Counted from the first letter of the stretch, positions 33,717-43,093 are shown. The stretch: 64,000 nucleotides of DNA from Marinicrinis sediminis (GCF_042685085.1 NZ_JBHUMM010000043.1:124001-188000), one strand, 5' to 3'. The notes: generated by a model not told the origin, from the letters alone. Program-made: numbers and translations.

Positions 33717-33983
33717 ATGCTGAACAAAATTGTGCTTGCGATGGTCTGTCTGAGATTGCTGTCTGGAACGATTGAAATTACAGCAGCGCTCATCATGTGG
33801 AGATTGAATGAGGTAGGAAAAGCACTGATGGTCAATACGTCTCTTGCTCTCGTGGGGCCGCTGATTCTGATCAGCACCACTGCCATCGGCTTGGTCGGGA
33901 TGGCTGACAGACTCTCCTTCAGCAAGCTGAGCTGGATTGTACTCGGAATTGCCTGCCTGTTCATCGGCATCGCAAAAAAATAA
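33717..33983 (+). CDS. yqhV: YqhV-family protein (DUF2619)
   Basis: 88 residues, nearly all hydrophobic, with two to three helices (LGPLILISTTAIGLVGMAD). YqhV lies just before spoIIIAA in Bacillus, as here. Its function is unknown. ATG 33717 follows GGGGAGGGAGGG. Confidence 0.85.
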   Translation: MLNKIVLAMVCLRLLSGTIEITAALIMWRLNEVGKALMVNTSLALVGPLILISTTAIGLVGMADRLSFSKLSWIVLGIACLFIGIAKK

Positions 33984-34003
33984 GCGCCGCAACCAGGTGC
34001 AAG

Positions 34004-34031
34004 TCATAATTGCATCGGTCAAGCATACATA
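34004..34031 (+). promoter_or_regulatory. Sigma-E-like promoter of the spoIIIA operon
   Basis: TCATAAT (34004-34010), 13 bases, CATACATA (34024-34031). This fits the sigma-E consensus and lies 36 bases before the spoIIIAA start, agreeing with mother-cell expression known for this operon. Confidence 0.65.
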
Positions 34032-34066
34032 TGTGGTATCAGACTGGACAACTTGGAGGTCGTACC

Positions 34067-35065
34067 ATGCAGCAGTGGAGTCGATTATTTCCCGCTTCGA
34101 TTCAAGCGATCATCGCCCGCATGCCAGAGCAGGAAAGAGAGCATATGGAAGAACTTCGCGTCAGAGAAGGGAGGCCGCTTGAATGGATCTATTCGCGGCA
34201 AAGTCAGTTTCTGACGGAAAGCGGAAGGCTGAGCCGCTCCCCCTCGCAAGGCTATATGGTCAGCAGAGAGGATTGTCGGCATTTGCTGGACTCGATTACC
34301 GAGCATTCCCTGTACTCGTTCGAAGAAGAGCTGAAGCAGGGCTTCTTGACGGTTCAGGGCGGTCATCGCATCGGTCTTTGCGGGACAGCGCTTGCTTCGG
34401 AAGGGCGGGTGAGAGGAATGAAGGATATCAGCAGTTTCAACATTCGTTTTGCCAGAGAAGCGAAGGGAGTAGCCTCGCCCTTTCTCAGGCATCTCCTCAG
34501 CGAGCAGGAGCAGCGCTTTAGACATACGCTGATTGTCTCACCGCCTATGTTGGGCAAGACGACGCTCATTCGAGACCTCAGCCGACTGCTCAGTACCGGT
34601 ACCATGAAGGTGAGAGGTTTCAAGGTATCCATCGTGGATGAACGATCAGAAATAGCGGCCTGTTACAGAGGGGTACCTCTCCTGGATGTTGGGCCCCGAA
34701 CCGATGTGCTTGATCGATGCCCAAAGGCCGAAGGCATGATGATGGTCATTCGATCCATGTCACCAGACATACTTGTTGTGGATGAGATAGGAAGCGAACA
34801 GGATGCAGCTGCGGTTCGCGAGGCGATGCGGGCAGGCATCAAACTGCTGGCTTCGGCCCACGGACGAGACGATGAAGATCTATACAAGCGCCCTGCCCTC
34901 CAGTCTCTGATGGACGAATCCGCCTTCGAGCGATACGTGTATATCGAAGGAAGAGCAGGCAATCAGCTGGAATGGCGAATCTGCGATGAATTCGGCACCC
35001 CCCTGTATATCCATCGCTTCCCGGCAAATGGGGGTGGAGGGCCTTTTGCTGCACATACTGGGTAG
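34067..35065 (+). CDS. spoIIIAA: Stage III sporulation ATPase SpoIIIAA
   Basis: Secretion-type ATPase that powers the SpoIIIA-SpoIIQ channel between mother cell and forespore. Walker A GKTTLIRDL follows SPPMLGK, and Walker B is DILVVDEIGSEQD. 332 residues from ATG 34067, which follows CTTGGAGG; the upstream in-frame ATGs have no ribosome site. First gene of the eight-gene operon and overlapped by spoIIIAB. Confidence 0.94.
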   Translation: MQQWSRLFPASIQAIIARMPEQEREHMEELRVREGRPLEWIYSRQSQFLTESGRLSRSPSQGYMVSREDCRHLLDSITEHSLYSFEEELKQGFLTVQGGHRIGLCGTALASEGRVRGMKDISSFNIRFAREAKGVASPFLRHLLSEQEQRFRHTLIVSPPMLGKTTLIRDLSRLLSTGTMKVRGFKVSIVDERSEIAACYRGVPLLDVGPRTDVLDRCPKAEGMMMVIRSMSPDILVVDEIGSEQDAAAVREAMRAGIKLLASAHGRDDEDLYKRPALQSLMDESAFERYVYIEGRAGNQLEWRICDEFGTPLYIHRFPANGGGGPFAAHTG

Positions 35066-35564
35066 TCTGCTCATCTTGGGCGCCTGCACCATGGCTGGTT
35101 TTTATCAGGCTGCGATCATTGCGAAAAGGCCCAGGCAGATTCGAGAGCTCATGTTGCATATCCAGCGTCTGGAAACCGAGATCAACTATGGCATGACCCC
35201 GATGCCCGAAGCGATCCAGCGGATTGTGCAGACGAGCAAGCCACCTGTTGGCGACATCTTCAAAGCCATCTCGGACAGTCTGTCCAGCCCGGATTGCCCT
35301 TCCCTGAAAACAGCCTGGGAGCGCGGTGTCCGGCAGGTCTGGGGAGTGACGACGATGAGGCTGCCGGAGAGAGAAGCCTTCGAACGGCTCGGTCAAACGC
35401 TGGGTATCTCTCATCGTGCCGATCAGATGAAGTATCTGCAACTGGCGATCCAACAGCTGGCAGCAGAAGAAGATCTGGCTAGAGCTGAGCAGCAAAAGTA
35501 CGAAAAAATGTGGAAAAGCCTGGGGGTGCTCACGGGCATCTTGCTCGTCATCCTGTTCGTATAG
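35046..35564 (+). CDS. spoIIIAB: Stage III sporulation protein SpoIIIAB
   Basis: 172 residues. One N-terminal membrane helix (ILGSLLILGACTMAGFY) and a helical cytoplasmic domain with RPRQIRELMLHIQRLETEI; the fold resembles GspF-type secretion proteins. TTG 35046 (MLHILGSL) is chosen because it matches the start of B. subtilis SpoIIIAB and has GGAGG upstream. This start overlaps spoIIIAA by 20 bases. Confidence 0.9.
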   Translation: MLHILGSLLILGACTMAGFYQAAIIAKRPRQIRELMLHIQRLETEINYGMTPMPEAIQRIVQTSKPPVGDIFKAISDSLSSPDCPSLKTAWERGVRQVWGVTTMRLPEREAFERLGQTLGISHRADQMKYLQLAIQQLAAEEDLARAEQQKYEKMWKSLGVLTGILLVILFV

Positions 35565-35609
35565 CGCAGATGGGCTCAAAGGGGAATGAAATGAGGTGCA
35601 CGAGAATCA

Positions 35610-35813
35610 ATGAACATGGATATCAACGCCATTTTTCAAATCGCAGGCATCGGAATTGTCATCGCCATGATTCATACCGTACTCAAGCAGATGGGGAAGG
35701 AAGATATGGCACATTGGGTAACGGTCATTGGTTTTGTCATTGTGCTGTTTATGGTCGTCAAGCTGCTCGATCAACTGTTCTCGGAAATCAAGACCATTTT
35801 TTTATTTCAGTAG
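35610..35813 (+). CDS. spoIIIAC: Stage III sporulation protein SpoIIIAC
   Basis: 67-residue membrane protein with two helices; matches SpoIIIAC in NAIFQIAGIGIVIAMIHTVLKQMG and its C-terminal FLFQ. A channel subunit in the mother-cell membrane. ATG 35610 has GAGGTG upstream. Confidence 0.92.
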   Translation: MNMDINAIFQIAGIGIVIAMIHTVLKQMGKEDMAHWVTVIGFVIVLFMVVKLLDQLFSEIKTIFLFQ

Positions 35814-35822
35814 GTGAATGAT

Positions 35823-36212
35823 GTGGAGATCATTCAGGTCGTCGGACTTGGACTCATTGCCACCATATTAGTGCTGGTCATCAAGGAACAGAAACCGATG
35901 TTTGCCTTTCTGCTATCGGCTTTTACCGGCATCACGATCTTTCTGTTTCTGATCAGCAAAATTGCCGCCGTCCTCTTCGTCATCGAGGACCTGGCCATCG
36001 ATTCCAATATCAATATGGTCTTTCTGAAAACCGTCCTTAAAATTATCGGCATTGCCTATATCGCAGAATTCGGCGCACAAATTATACGAGATGCGGGGCA
36101 GGATGCCATTGCTTCAAAGGTGGAACTGGCCGGGAAGGTATTGATCCTCTATCTGTCTATCCCGATCATTACCGTCATCCTCGAAACGGTCATCAAACTG
36201 CTGCCCGCATAA
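35823..36212 (+). CDS. spoIIIAD: Stage III sporulation protein SpoIIIAD
   Basis: 129 residues with several hydrophobic helices; IIQVVGLGLIATILVLVIKEQKP is the family start. GTG 35823 is chosen because it follows AGGTGA and matches the B. subtilis length; the in-frame GTG 35814 sits directly after spoIIIAC. Related to SpoIIIAC and part of the same membrane channel. Confidence 0.9.
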   Translation: MEIIQVVGLGLIATILVLVIKEQKPMFAFLLSAFTGITIFLFLISKIAAVLFVIEDLAIDSNINMVFLKTVLKIIGIAYIAEFGAQIIRDAGQDAIASKVELAGKVLILYLSIPIITVILETVIKLLPA

Positions 36213-36232
36213 TACGAAAGTGGCGATGAACT

Positions 36233-37414
36233 ATGAAATGGCAACAGCTGCTCATCCTCATCGTGATCCTGACCGGGATGGCGATATGCAGTGATCAGGC
36301 AGTGCTTGCAAGCGCAGGCCCGGAAGACATCCTCATCGAGCAGCAGGCTGAACGCCTGCAGACCGATGCGCTGGATGCATATTGGGAGCAACTGATGAAG
36401 GAGTACGAGTCGGTCCTCCCAGACAAGCAACCCCCGAGCCTGATGGATATCTTGACCGGTCGTGAGGAAGGCTTCAGCGTTCGCGAAGTTATGCATGCGC
36501 TGCTGCGGTATTTCTTTCACGAATTGATCTATAACGGAAAACTGCTCATTACGATTGTACTCATTACAGTGTTTAGCATTTTACTGGAAACGATCCAGAG
36601 TGCATTTGAACGAAAGAGTGTAAGCAAAGTCGCGTACGCCGTCTCCTACCTGGTGCTGATGATCATTGCCATGAACAGCTTCAGCGTTGCGATCGGCTAC
36701 GCCAAATCTGCCATCTCGAGCATGATCCACTTCATGGTGGCGATGGTTCCCCTGCTGCTTACCCTTCTCGCTTCTATGGGCAATCTGGTCACCGTATCTG
36801 TGCTTCACCCGCTTATCGTCTTCATGATCCATACGATCGGGACGTTAATCTATACAACGGTATTTCCGCTGCTGTTCATCTCGGCCGTCATTCATCTCGT
36901 CAGCTCCATGACGGACCGCTACAAGCTGACTCAGCTGGCCAACCTGTTCCGGCATATCGGGATCGGCCTGCTCGGTGTCATGCTGACCGCATTCCTGGGC
37001 GTCATTTCTGTACAGGGGGCAACGAGTTCGACTACGGATGGGGTCACCATTCGAACGGCAAAATATATTACGGGTAACTTCGTACCCGTCGTAGGCCGCA
37101 TGTTCTCAGATGCATCGGATACCGTCATCGGAGCTTCACTGCTCATTAAAAATTCGATTGGACTCGTAGGCGTGCTCATTCTGTTCATGCTGTGCGCATT
37201 TCCTGCCCTGAAAATACTGGCGCTCGCCCTCATTTATAACGTGTCCGCGGCGGTGCTTCAGCCGCTGGGCAGTACGCCGATCAGTCAGTGCCTCAGTACG
37301 ATTGGCAAAAGCCTGATCTATGTATTTGCTGCACTTGCTGCTGTCGGTTTCATGTTTTTTCTCGCGGTGACCATTCTGATTGCAGCTGGAAATGTGTCGG
37401 TCATGATGAGGTGA
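36233..37414 (+). CDS. spoIIIAE: Stage III sporulation protein SpoIIIAE
   Basis: 393 residues. An N-terminal signal-like helix, a polar segment with LMDILTGREEGFSVREV, then a long polytopic part with about eight helices. The largest membrane subunit of the SpoIIIA complex. It begins 20 bases after spoIIIAD and is followed by spoIIIAF. Confidence 0.94.
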   Translation: MKWQQLLILIVILTGMAICSDQAVLASAGPEDILIEQQAERLQTDALDAYWEQLMKEYESVLPDKQPPSLMDILTGREEGFSVREVMHALLRYFFHELIYNGKLLITIVLITVFSILLETIQSAFERKSVSKVAYAVSYLVLMIIAMNSFSVAIGYAKSAISSMIHFMVAMVPLLLTLLASMGNLVTVSVLHPLIVFMIHTIGTLIYTTVFPLLFISAVIHLVSSMTDRYKLTQLANLFRHIGIGLLGVMLTAFLGVISVQGATSSTTDGVTIRTAKYITGNFVPVVGRMFSDASDTVIGASLLIKNSIGLVGVLILFMLCAFPALKILALALIYNVSAAVLQPLGSTPISQCLSTIGKSLIYVFAALAAVGFMFFLAVTILIAAGNVSVMMR

Positions 37415-37451
37415 AACGATGAATCAGACAGGGTCAGGGAGGCGATAGATC

Positions 37452-38189
37452 ATGATGGAATGGCTTGGAAGCTGGCTGCAGGAAATTGTGCTCATCGTAT
37501 TGTTTGCCACGTTTATCGAATTGCTGCTGCCCAATCATTCCATGCAGCGATACGTCAAGGTCGTACTGAGCCTGCTGGTCCTGCTCACCATTTTGCAGCC
37601 GATTGTCCGATTGCTGCAGTCAGACTGGCAGATGGAGCATCTTCTTCAGGGCGCACAGCAGACCTCCGTCACTCCGACGGGCAACGAAATTCGTCCTTTG
37701 TCTGACATTATGGCAGAGGCGGCGCACATACAGCAAAAGCAGCAAGAAGACAGCATTCAGATCGTGCAGTCCCGCATTAATGAGGAAACGCTGCAAGGTC
37801 TGCGCACTGCAGGCTGGACACAAGTTCAGTCCGTGCAAAGCACACTGGAAGTCACCGAGGAGAATCAACCACAGCTCACCTCGATTGAGGTAGTGGTAGG
37901 GGTGAGCAAGCAGGAGCAGGATGAAGGAGAGCAGCAGCGGCCTAACCCGACAGAGAATGGGAAACATCACGATCAGACGGACCGGCAGGATGTCGAAGTA
38001 AAACCCGTGGAACCGGTGACTCCTGTCCAGGTGCATGTGCCCCATGAAACGGATCGTTTGGCTGCTCCCGATGTTCCGGAAAAGGCTGAAGGCTTGATCA
38101 AGCCGATCACAGCGTGGGTAACAGAGCGATGGGAAATCGAGGAGAAACGTGTACACGTTGTCTTTATTGAAGACAATGTTCATATATAG
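37452..38189 (+). CDS. spoIIIAF: Stage III sporulation protein SpoIIIAF
   Basis: 245 residues. Two N-terminal helices (EIVLIVLFATFIELLLP, VVLSLLVLLTILQPI) and a soluble domain that has a ring-building-motif fold in known members. A variable Pro/Gln-rich insert lies at about 155-205. ATG 37452 follows GGAGGCGATAG. Confidence 0.9.
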   Translation: MMEWLGSWLQEIVLIVLFATFIELLLPNHSMQRYVKVVLSLLVLLTILQPIVRLLQSDWQMEHLLQGAQQTSVTPTGNEIRPLSDIMAEAAHIQQKQQEDSIQIVQSRINEETLQGLRTAGWTQVQSVQSTLEVTEENQPQLTSIEVVVGVSKQEQDEGEQQRPNPTENGKHHDQTDRQDVEVKPVEPVTPVQVHVPHETDRLAAPDVPEKAEGLIKPITAWVTERWEIEEKRVHVVFIEDNVHI

Positions 38190-38233
38190 ATGGTTGAAAG
38201 GGATGACTGAATCGGGGAGGTGGGGCTTAGACG

Positions 38234-38872
38234 GTGAAGTGGCTGCAGTGGATGGAGGAAAAATGGGGCAAGGGCAAACAGGGAAGCAATCGGATAAAAA
38301 CATACAGATGGCTGTTGCTGCTGGGATTGGTGGGAGTTGGATTTGTCATTTTTAGTTCGTTTCTCACCGTAGAATCATTGGAACCTGTTCAGGACCGGGC
38401 TTCTCCATCTGAATCTCAATCTGGCAATCAGGAAGCATTTTTCTCCTCAGGCGAGGAGAACACCTTGTTTGCCGATTACGAGAAGCAGTACGAAGACCGA
38501 ATGACCGCGATCTTGTCCAAAATCGTGGGCGTGGGTGGCGTAGATGTCATGGTCAGTATTGAATCGACAGAGGAGAAAGTCGTCTATCAGAACAGCAATC
38601 ATTCCCAGCAAGTGACCAATGAGAAGGACCGTGACGGAGGAACCCGGCACATTACCAGCATCAACAAAAGCGGAGATCTCGTGCTCATTGAAGTTTCCGG
38701 AGAGAAGCAACCCATCATTATCAAGACAATCAAGCCGGAAATACGCGGCGTCATCATTGTGGCCAACGGCGCAGAGAACCCGACTGTCAAAAAGCTGATT
38801 CTCGATTCGGTAACCAAGGGACTTGACGTACCGGTGCATCGAATCTCGGTCGTGCCGCGGAAGCAGCCTTGA
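38234..38872 (+). CDS. spoIIIAG: Stage III sporulation protein SpoIIIAG
   Basis: 212 residues. One membrane helix at about 17-38 (WLLLLGLVGVGFVIFSSF), then the ring-building domain with VGGVDVMVSIESTEEKVVYQN. SpoIIIAG forms a large ring in the intermembrane space. GTG 38234 has GGAGG upstream at a wide spacing. It overlaps or abuts spoIIIAH depending on the start used there. Confidence 0.92.
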   Translation: MKWLQWMEEKWGKGKQGSNRIKTYRWLLLLGLVGVGFVIFSSFLTVESLEPVQDRASPSESQSGNQEAFFSSGEENTLFADYEKQYEDRMTAILSKIVGVGGVDVMVSIESTEEKVVYQNSNHSQQVTNEKDRDGGTRHITSINKSGDLVLIEVSGEKQPIIIKTIKPEIRGVIIVANGAENPTVKKLILDSVTKGLDVPVHRISVVPRKQP

Positions 38873-38937
38873 TTCCGCAAGCAGACCCTATAAATGCTGA
38901 TCAATTTGAAATGATAGAGAATGATGGAGGTATGAAT

Positions 38938-39597
38938 ATGAATACAAGAAGACAAACGGTTTGGCTCGTCAGCATGCTCAGTCTCATGGTGATTCTATCG
39001 GCTTACTATTTGTTTACCGAAGATGTAACAGACAGTGAAATGGCTTCCAATCCGGCCACCATCTCTACAAATGAAATCGTGGTGGATGAGGTGACGGAGC
39101 AGCAGGCCAATGGGTCATGGCCAGATGAGCTGCTTGCCCTCGAAGGTGAATCCTCGGTGCAAGATACGGGAGAAGAACCGGAAGATTTGCCAGCCTCTGC
39201 CGAGTCTGAAGCAAACATCCTTGCCCAGCTTGAGCAACAAGGACAGGGCTCGTCCGAGGATTACTTCGCGACAATCCTGATGAACCGCAATGAATCATTC
39301 AGCAAAAAAGCGGATGAATTGATGCAGATTATTACGGAAGCTTCCGATGCGACCATGATCTCCGATGCCCACAACCAGCTGCTGGAGCTGGAAGAAAAAG
39401 AAGCCAAAATATCCGACATGGAATCCACGCTCATGGAGCAGTTCGACCACGTGCTGATTACAGAGGATGCGAATCAGTGGCAGGTGCTCGTGCGGGCAGC
39501 CGACATGCAAAAGAGCGAAGCGGTCACCATAACGGAAATGATGATGTCTGAATTGCAGGTGAATCCGAGCCAGGTTGTCATCAAAATGGTGCGTTAA
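38938..39597 (+). CDS. spoIIIAH: Stage III sporulation protein SpoIIIAH
   Basis: 219 residues. MNTRRQTVWLVSMLSLMVIL is the membrane helix; the C-terminal YscJ/FliF-type domain interlocks with SpoIIQ from the forespore. An acidic linker follows the helix. ATG 38938 lies seven bases after GGAGG and matches the start of B. subtilis SpoIIIAH; longer frames reach into spoIIIAG. Confidence 0.93.
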   Translation: MNTRRQTVWLVSMLSLMVILSAYYLFTEDVTDSEMASNPATISTNEIVVDEVTEQQANGSWPDELLALEGESSVQDTGEEPEDLPASAESEANILAQLEQQGQGSSEDYFATILMNRNESFSKKADELMQIITEASDATMISDAHNQLLELEEKEAKISDMESTLMEQFDHVLITEDANQWQVLVRAADMQKSEAVTITEMMMSELQVNPSQVVIKMVR

Positions 39598-39633
39598 TTC
39601 CGGCGTATTCACAAAGGAAATTCCGCAATCTTG

Positions 39634-39660
39634 GAGCCCGTTCATTCGGGCTCTTTCTAT
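39634..39660 (+). terminator. Terminator of the spoIIIA operon
   Basis: GAGCCCG / CGGGCTC with a 6-base loop, then TTTCTATTT. A TGTTATAAT extended -10 for the accBC genes begins 13 bases further on (39676-39681). Confidence 0.75.
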
Positions 39661-39770
39661 TTCAGCGGATTATGTTATAATACTTACGTTGCATATCAGC
39701 ACGATTCACCAAGCGAGGAAACGATAACCTGGAATAGATGCAGGCACCATCTCAAGGGAGTGAATAATTT

Positions 39771-40292
39771 ATGTACAAATTAAGTGAAATCAAAGAATTG
39801 ATCAAACTCGTAAACCAATCTGATATTCAGGAACTCGAGATTGAGAACGACGGTTCCAGACTGTTCATTCGCAAGCCGGGCAAGGAAGAGTCCGTGGTCA
39901 TTCAGCCGCAGGCAGCTCCGCACGCCTATGCACCAGCACCACCGGCAGCACACGCCTATCAGGCTGCTCCACCGGCTCAGCCCCAACAGGAAGCTCCGGC
40001 AACAGCTGCTCCGGCTTCATCGGACAAGTCTGCAGCCGCTGACGATCAGCATTTACATAAGATTACATCTCCGATGGTCGGAACCTTCTATTCTTCCCCG
40101 GCTCCAACCTCTCCGCCTTATGTAAAAAAAGGAGATGTCGTCAATGAGAAAACGGTTGTGTGCATTGTGGAAGCGATGAAGCTTATGAACGAGATCGAAG
40201 CGGAAGTCAAAGGCGAGATTGTAGACATTCTCGCAGAGAACGGACAGCTTGTGGAATATGGACAGCCTTTATTTTTGGTGAAGAAGCAGTAA
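39771..40292 (+). CDS. accB: Acetyl-CoA carboxylase biotin carboxyl carrier protein
   Basis: Carries the carboxyl group on biotin for fatty-acid synthesis. 173 residues: N-terminal region, a Pro/Ala-rich linker (about 48-85), and the biotinyl domain with CIVEAMKLMNEIEAE, where the Lys in EAMKLM is biotinylated. ATG 39771 follows AGGGAGTG. accC follows 18 bases on. Confidence 0.95.
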   Translation: MYKLSEIKELIKLVNQSDIQELEIENDGSRLFIRKPGKEESVVIQPQAAPHAYAPAPPAAHAYQAAPPAQPQQEAPATAAPASSDKSAAADDQHLHKITSPMVGTFYSSPAPTSPPYVKKGDVVNEKTVVCIVEAMKLMNEIEAEVKGEIVDILAENGQLVEYGQPLFLVKKQ

Positions 40293-40309
40293 GTAGGAGG
40301 AATTGAATC

Positions 40310-41668
40310 ATGACATTGAAAAAAGTCCTAATTGCCAATCGCGGTGAAATTGCGGTACGCATCATTCGTGCGTGTCGAGAGATGGGAATCGAGACCGTCG
40401 CGGTTTATTCCGAAGGGGACAAGGACGCGCTGCATGTTCGACTCGCGGACGAAGCCTATTGCATTGGCGCTACTGCTTCCAAGGATAGTTATCTGAATTT
40501 TACAAATATTATGAGTGTCGCTACGCTGACTGACACGGACGCGATTCATCCGGGATATGGTTTCCTGGCTGAGAATGCCGATTTTGCGGAAATTTGCGAG
40601 AGCTGCAACATTACCTTTATCGGTCCTTCCCCGGAAGCGATCAGCAAGATGGGAGACAAGTCGGTCGCGAAGGACACGATGAAGAAAGCCAATGTACCGG
40701 TAATTCCCGGCTCCGATGGCTTGATCGAAGATATTGAGGAAGCGACAAAGCTGGCAGCCGAGATCGGGTATCCTGTCGTCATCAAGGCAACCGCTGGTGG
40801 CGGGGGCAAGGGCATACGGATCGTGGACAATGAAGATATGCTGATTCGTCAGATTACAGCTGCCCAGCAGGAAGCACAGAGTGCTTTTGGTAACGCAGGT
40901 GTGTACATGGAGAAATTCTTGACCGGCATGAAGCATGTGGAGGTTCAGATTGTTGCGGACAAGCATGGAAATGTCGTGCATCTTGGTGAACGTGACTGCT
41001 CGATTCAGCGCCGCAGACAGAAGCTCATCGAGGAAGCGCCGTGTCCGATTTTGACTGAGGACATTCGCTCCGCAATGGGAGAAGCTGCGATTCGGGCAGC
41101 GAAAGCCGTTCATTATTCCGGTGCGGGCACGCTGGAATTTCTGCTCGGGCCAGACGGCAACTTTTACTTCATGGAAATGAATACCCGTATCCAGGTTGAA
41201 CATCCCGTTACAGAGATGGTAACAGGCGTAGACATCATCAAGGAAATGCTGTCTATTGCGGAAGGCAACCCGCTTTCCTTCACGCAAGAGGATGTGAGCA
41301 TCAACGGTTGCTCGATAGAATGCCGGATCAATGCAGAGGACCCGGAGCGGAACTTCATGCCTTCTCCTGGCGAAATCACGTTTTATTTGCCACCTGGAGG
41401 GCCAGGCGTGCGAATTGACAGTGCCGCTTACCAGGGATACAAGATTCCGCCTCATTATGACTCCATGATCGCCAAGCTGATCGTATGGGGCACGACCCGG
41501 GAGGAAGCTGTGGCAAAAATGAAGCGTGCGCTCGCTGAATTTGCCGTGGAAGGTGTAAGCACCACGATCGGCTTCCATCTGAAGGTGCTGGAGCACAAGC
41601 GCTTTTTGCGCGGCGATTTTGATATCAAATTCCTGGAAGAGCACGATGTGAATGATCCGCATTCCTGA
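40310..41668 (+). CDS. accC: Acetyl-CoA carboxylase biotin carboxylase subunit
   Basis: ATP-dependent carboxylation of the biotin on AccB. 452 residues; ANRGEIAVRIIRACREMGIE at the N terminus, the ATP-grasp Gly-rich loop KATAGGGGKGIRIV, MEMNTRIQVEHPVTEMVTG, and ECRINAEDP. Starts at ATG 40310 after AGGAGG. A gap of about 120 bases leads to the asp23-type gene. Confidence 0.97.
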   Translation: MTLKKVLIANRGEIAVRIIRACREMGIETVAVYSEGDKDALHVRLADEAYCIGATASKDSYLNFTNIMSVATLTDTDAIHPGYGFLAENADFAEICESCNITFIGPSPEAISKMGDKSVAKDTMKKANVPVIPGSDGLIEDIEEATKLAAEIGYPVVIKATAGGGGKGIRIVDNEDMLIRQITAAQQEAQSAFGNAGVYMEKFLTGMKHVEVQIVADKHGNVVHLGERDCSIQRRRQKLIEEAPCPILTEDIRSAMGEAAIRAAKAVHYSGAGTLEFLLGPDGNFYFMEMNTRIQVEHPVTEMVTGVDIIKEMLSIAEGNPLSFTQEDVSINGCSIECRINAEDPERNFMPSPGEITFYLPPGGPGVRIDSAAYQGYKIPPHYDSMIAKLIVWGTTREEAVAKMKRALAEFAVEGVSTTIGFHLKVLEHKRFLRGDFDIKFLEEHDVNDPHS

Positions 41669-41789
41669 TCTTCTCTATTTGTCATAAAATAAAGCCAATG
41701 TTATATTATTAAAATAAGGCATCTGAATGTCCATGCTGGTTGGCTGGAGAATGTATGCTTGAGAGATGACATTACAGGAGGTGTAAGGA

Positions 41790-42197
41790 TTGACTACGAT
41801 CACCCCGGAATTTGAAAAAACAGAATTGGGTATGATTCAGATTGCGCCTGAAGTGGTTGAGATCATCGCAGGCCTTGCAACCGTAGAAGTCAGCGGTGTT
41901 GCTGGCATGAGCGGTGGACTGGCAGGCGGAATCGCTGAGTTTTTGGGACGCAAAAATTTGACCAAGGGTGTAAAGGTAGAGGTTGGCGAAAAGGAAGCGG
42001 CCGTGGATGTCTCCATCATTATTGATTATGGACAGAAAATCCCGGAAGTGGCTGCTGGCATTCAGCAAAATGTTCAGCATGCGATCTTTTCCATGACCGG
42101 ACTGCAAGTGGTCGAAGTGAATGTACATATTCATGGTGTCCATTTCAAACATGCAGAAAAAGAAGAAGATGAACAAAGCGTTCAACGCTTGAAATAA
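41790..42197 (+). CDS. Asp23/Gls24 family protein (YqhY-like)
   Basis: 135 residues; IAPEVVEIIAGLATVEVSGVAGM and VNVHIHGVHF are typical of the family. Such proteins form membrane-bound filaments via an AmaP anchor in alkaline or envelope stress, and YqhY in B. subtilis is linked to acetyl-CoA carboxylase. TTG 41790 follows GGAGGTGTAAGGA. Here the partner amaP lies directly downstream. Confidence 0.88.
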   Translation: MTTITPEFEKTELGMIQIAPEVVEIIAGLATVEVSGVAGMSGGLAGGIAEFLGRKNLTKGVKVEVGEKEAAVDVSIIIDYGQKIPEVAAGIQQNVQHAIFSMTGLQVVEVNVHIHGVHFKHAEKEEDEQSVQRLK

Positions 42198-42236
42198 TAA
42201 GCTCCGCAGCTTTTGAATTTGTTTTTGCGGGAACTG

Positions 42237-42266
42237 AACCCCCTCGATTAAGGAGGGGGTTTCTCC
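42237..42266 (+). terminator. Hairpin between the asp23-type gene and amaP
   Basis: AACCCCCT / AGGGGGTT with a short loop, then TTCTCC. The weak T run suggests partial termination, which would set the Asp23 to AmaP ratio. Confidence 0.55.
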
Positions 42267-42289
42267 TAATTAAAAGGGGGGACAAACCT

Positions 42290-42835
42290 GTGGTTCGTGT
42301 CATTGACCGATTATTGTTATTTCTGTTCAGTCTCACCGGAACGGTGGCCGCGATACTCATGATCATCGTTTCCTTTCTGGCGGATCACCCGCTGTATGAC
42401 CTGCTTGAGCTGGAGGAAGTGCCTAATCTGACGGCTGTGCTGGCCGGTTCAGCTGTGTTGCTGCTCATCTCCATTCGGTTTCTGTATATTTCTACCCGTT
42501 TTAGTGAGGGCAAGCCAAGCTCCATCGATCAGCGGACGGATTTTGGGGATATTAGCATTTCACTGGATACAATTGAGAATTTGACGCTTCGTGCCGCGGG
42601 CCGGGTGAAGGGCGTCAAGGATTTGAAAGCTCGCGTATCCTTTGACCAGAGCGGCATTTATTTGAAGATTCGGACGTTTGTAGACGGGGATCGTGCCATT
42701 CCTGCCCTTACGGAGGAAGTCCAGCAGGTGGTGAAGGAATATATCGAGGAGTTGACGGGGATTCCCGTTTCCCAGGTGTCGGTCTTTGTTGCCAACATCG
42801 TCCCGTCGAGCACCATCAAGAGCCGAGTGGAGTAG
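42290..42835 (+). CDS. amaP: Alkaline shock response membrane anchor AmaP
   Basis: 181 residues. Two N-terminal helices (LLLFLFSLTGTVAAILMIIVSF and LTAVLAGSAVLLLISIRFLYI), then a soluble Asp23-like domain. Holds Asp23 at the membrane. GTG 42290 follows AAAGGGGGGAC. Together with the preceding Asp23 gene and the DUF2273 gene this forms an envelope-stress module. Confidence 0.88.
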   Translation: MVRVIDRLLLFLFSLTGTVAAILMIIVSFLADHPLYDLLELEEVPNLTAVLAGSAVLLLISIRFLYISTRFSEGKPSSIDQRTDFGDISISLDTIENLTLRAAGRVKGVKDLKARVSFDQSGIYLKIRTFVDGDRAIPALTEEVQQVVKEYIEELTGIPVSQVSVFVANIVPSSTIKSRVE

Positions 42836-42846
42836 GGGGCGTTCGC

Positions 42847-43089
42847 ATGTGGAAGGATCGGGGATACGAGTTATGGAGCGAGCATAAGGGCAAGCTGACA
42901 GGTTTGGTTGCCGGCCTCTTGCTGGGCATCATCTATTTGATCGCCGGATTTTGGGATATGCTCGTGTTTGCCTTTCTCCTGGCTGTCGGTTACTGGATTG
43001 GCAAGCTGAAAGACCGCGGCATCTCCATCACAGAGCTGTTGCTGCAGGGATGGAAAAAATGGAATGACAGATGGAAGATGTTTAGATAA
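42847..43089 (+). CDS. DUF2273 small membrane protein
   Basis: 80 residues; LTGLVAGLLLGIIYLIAGFWD and MLVFAFLLAVGYWIGKLKDRG give two helices. DUF2273 proteins accompany Asp23 and AmaP genes in Firmicutes. Function unknown. It starts 11 bases after amaP. Confidence 0.85.
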   Translation: MWKDRGYELWSEHKGKLTGLVAGLLLGIIYLIAGFWDMLVFAFLLAVGYWIGKLKDRGISITELLLQGWKKWNDRWKMFR

Positions 43090-43093
43090 TACA

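Noticed and set aside
40328..41662. A 444-residue frame antisense to accC
   Set aside because: It is the opposite strand of a clear biotin carboxylase gene, has no ribosome site and shows no known motif.
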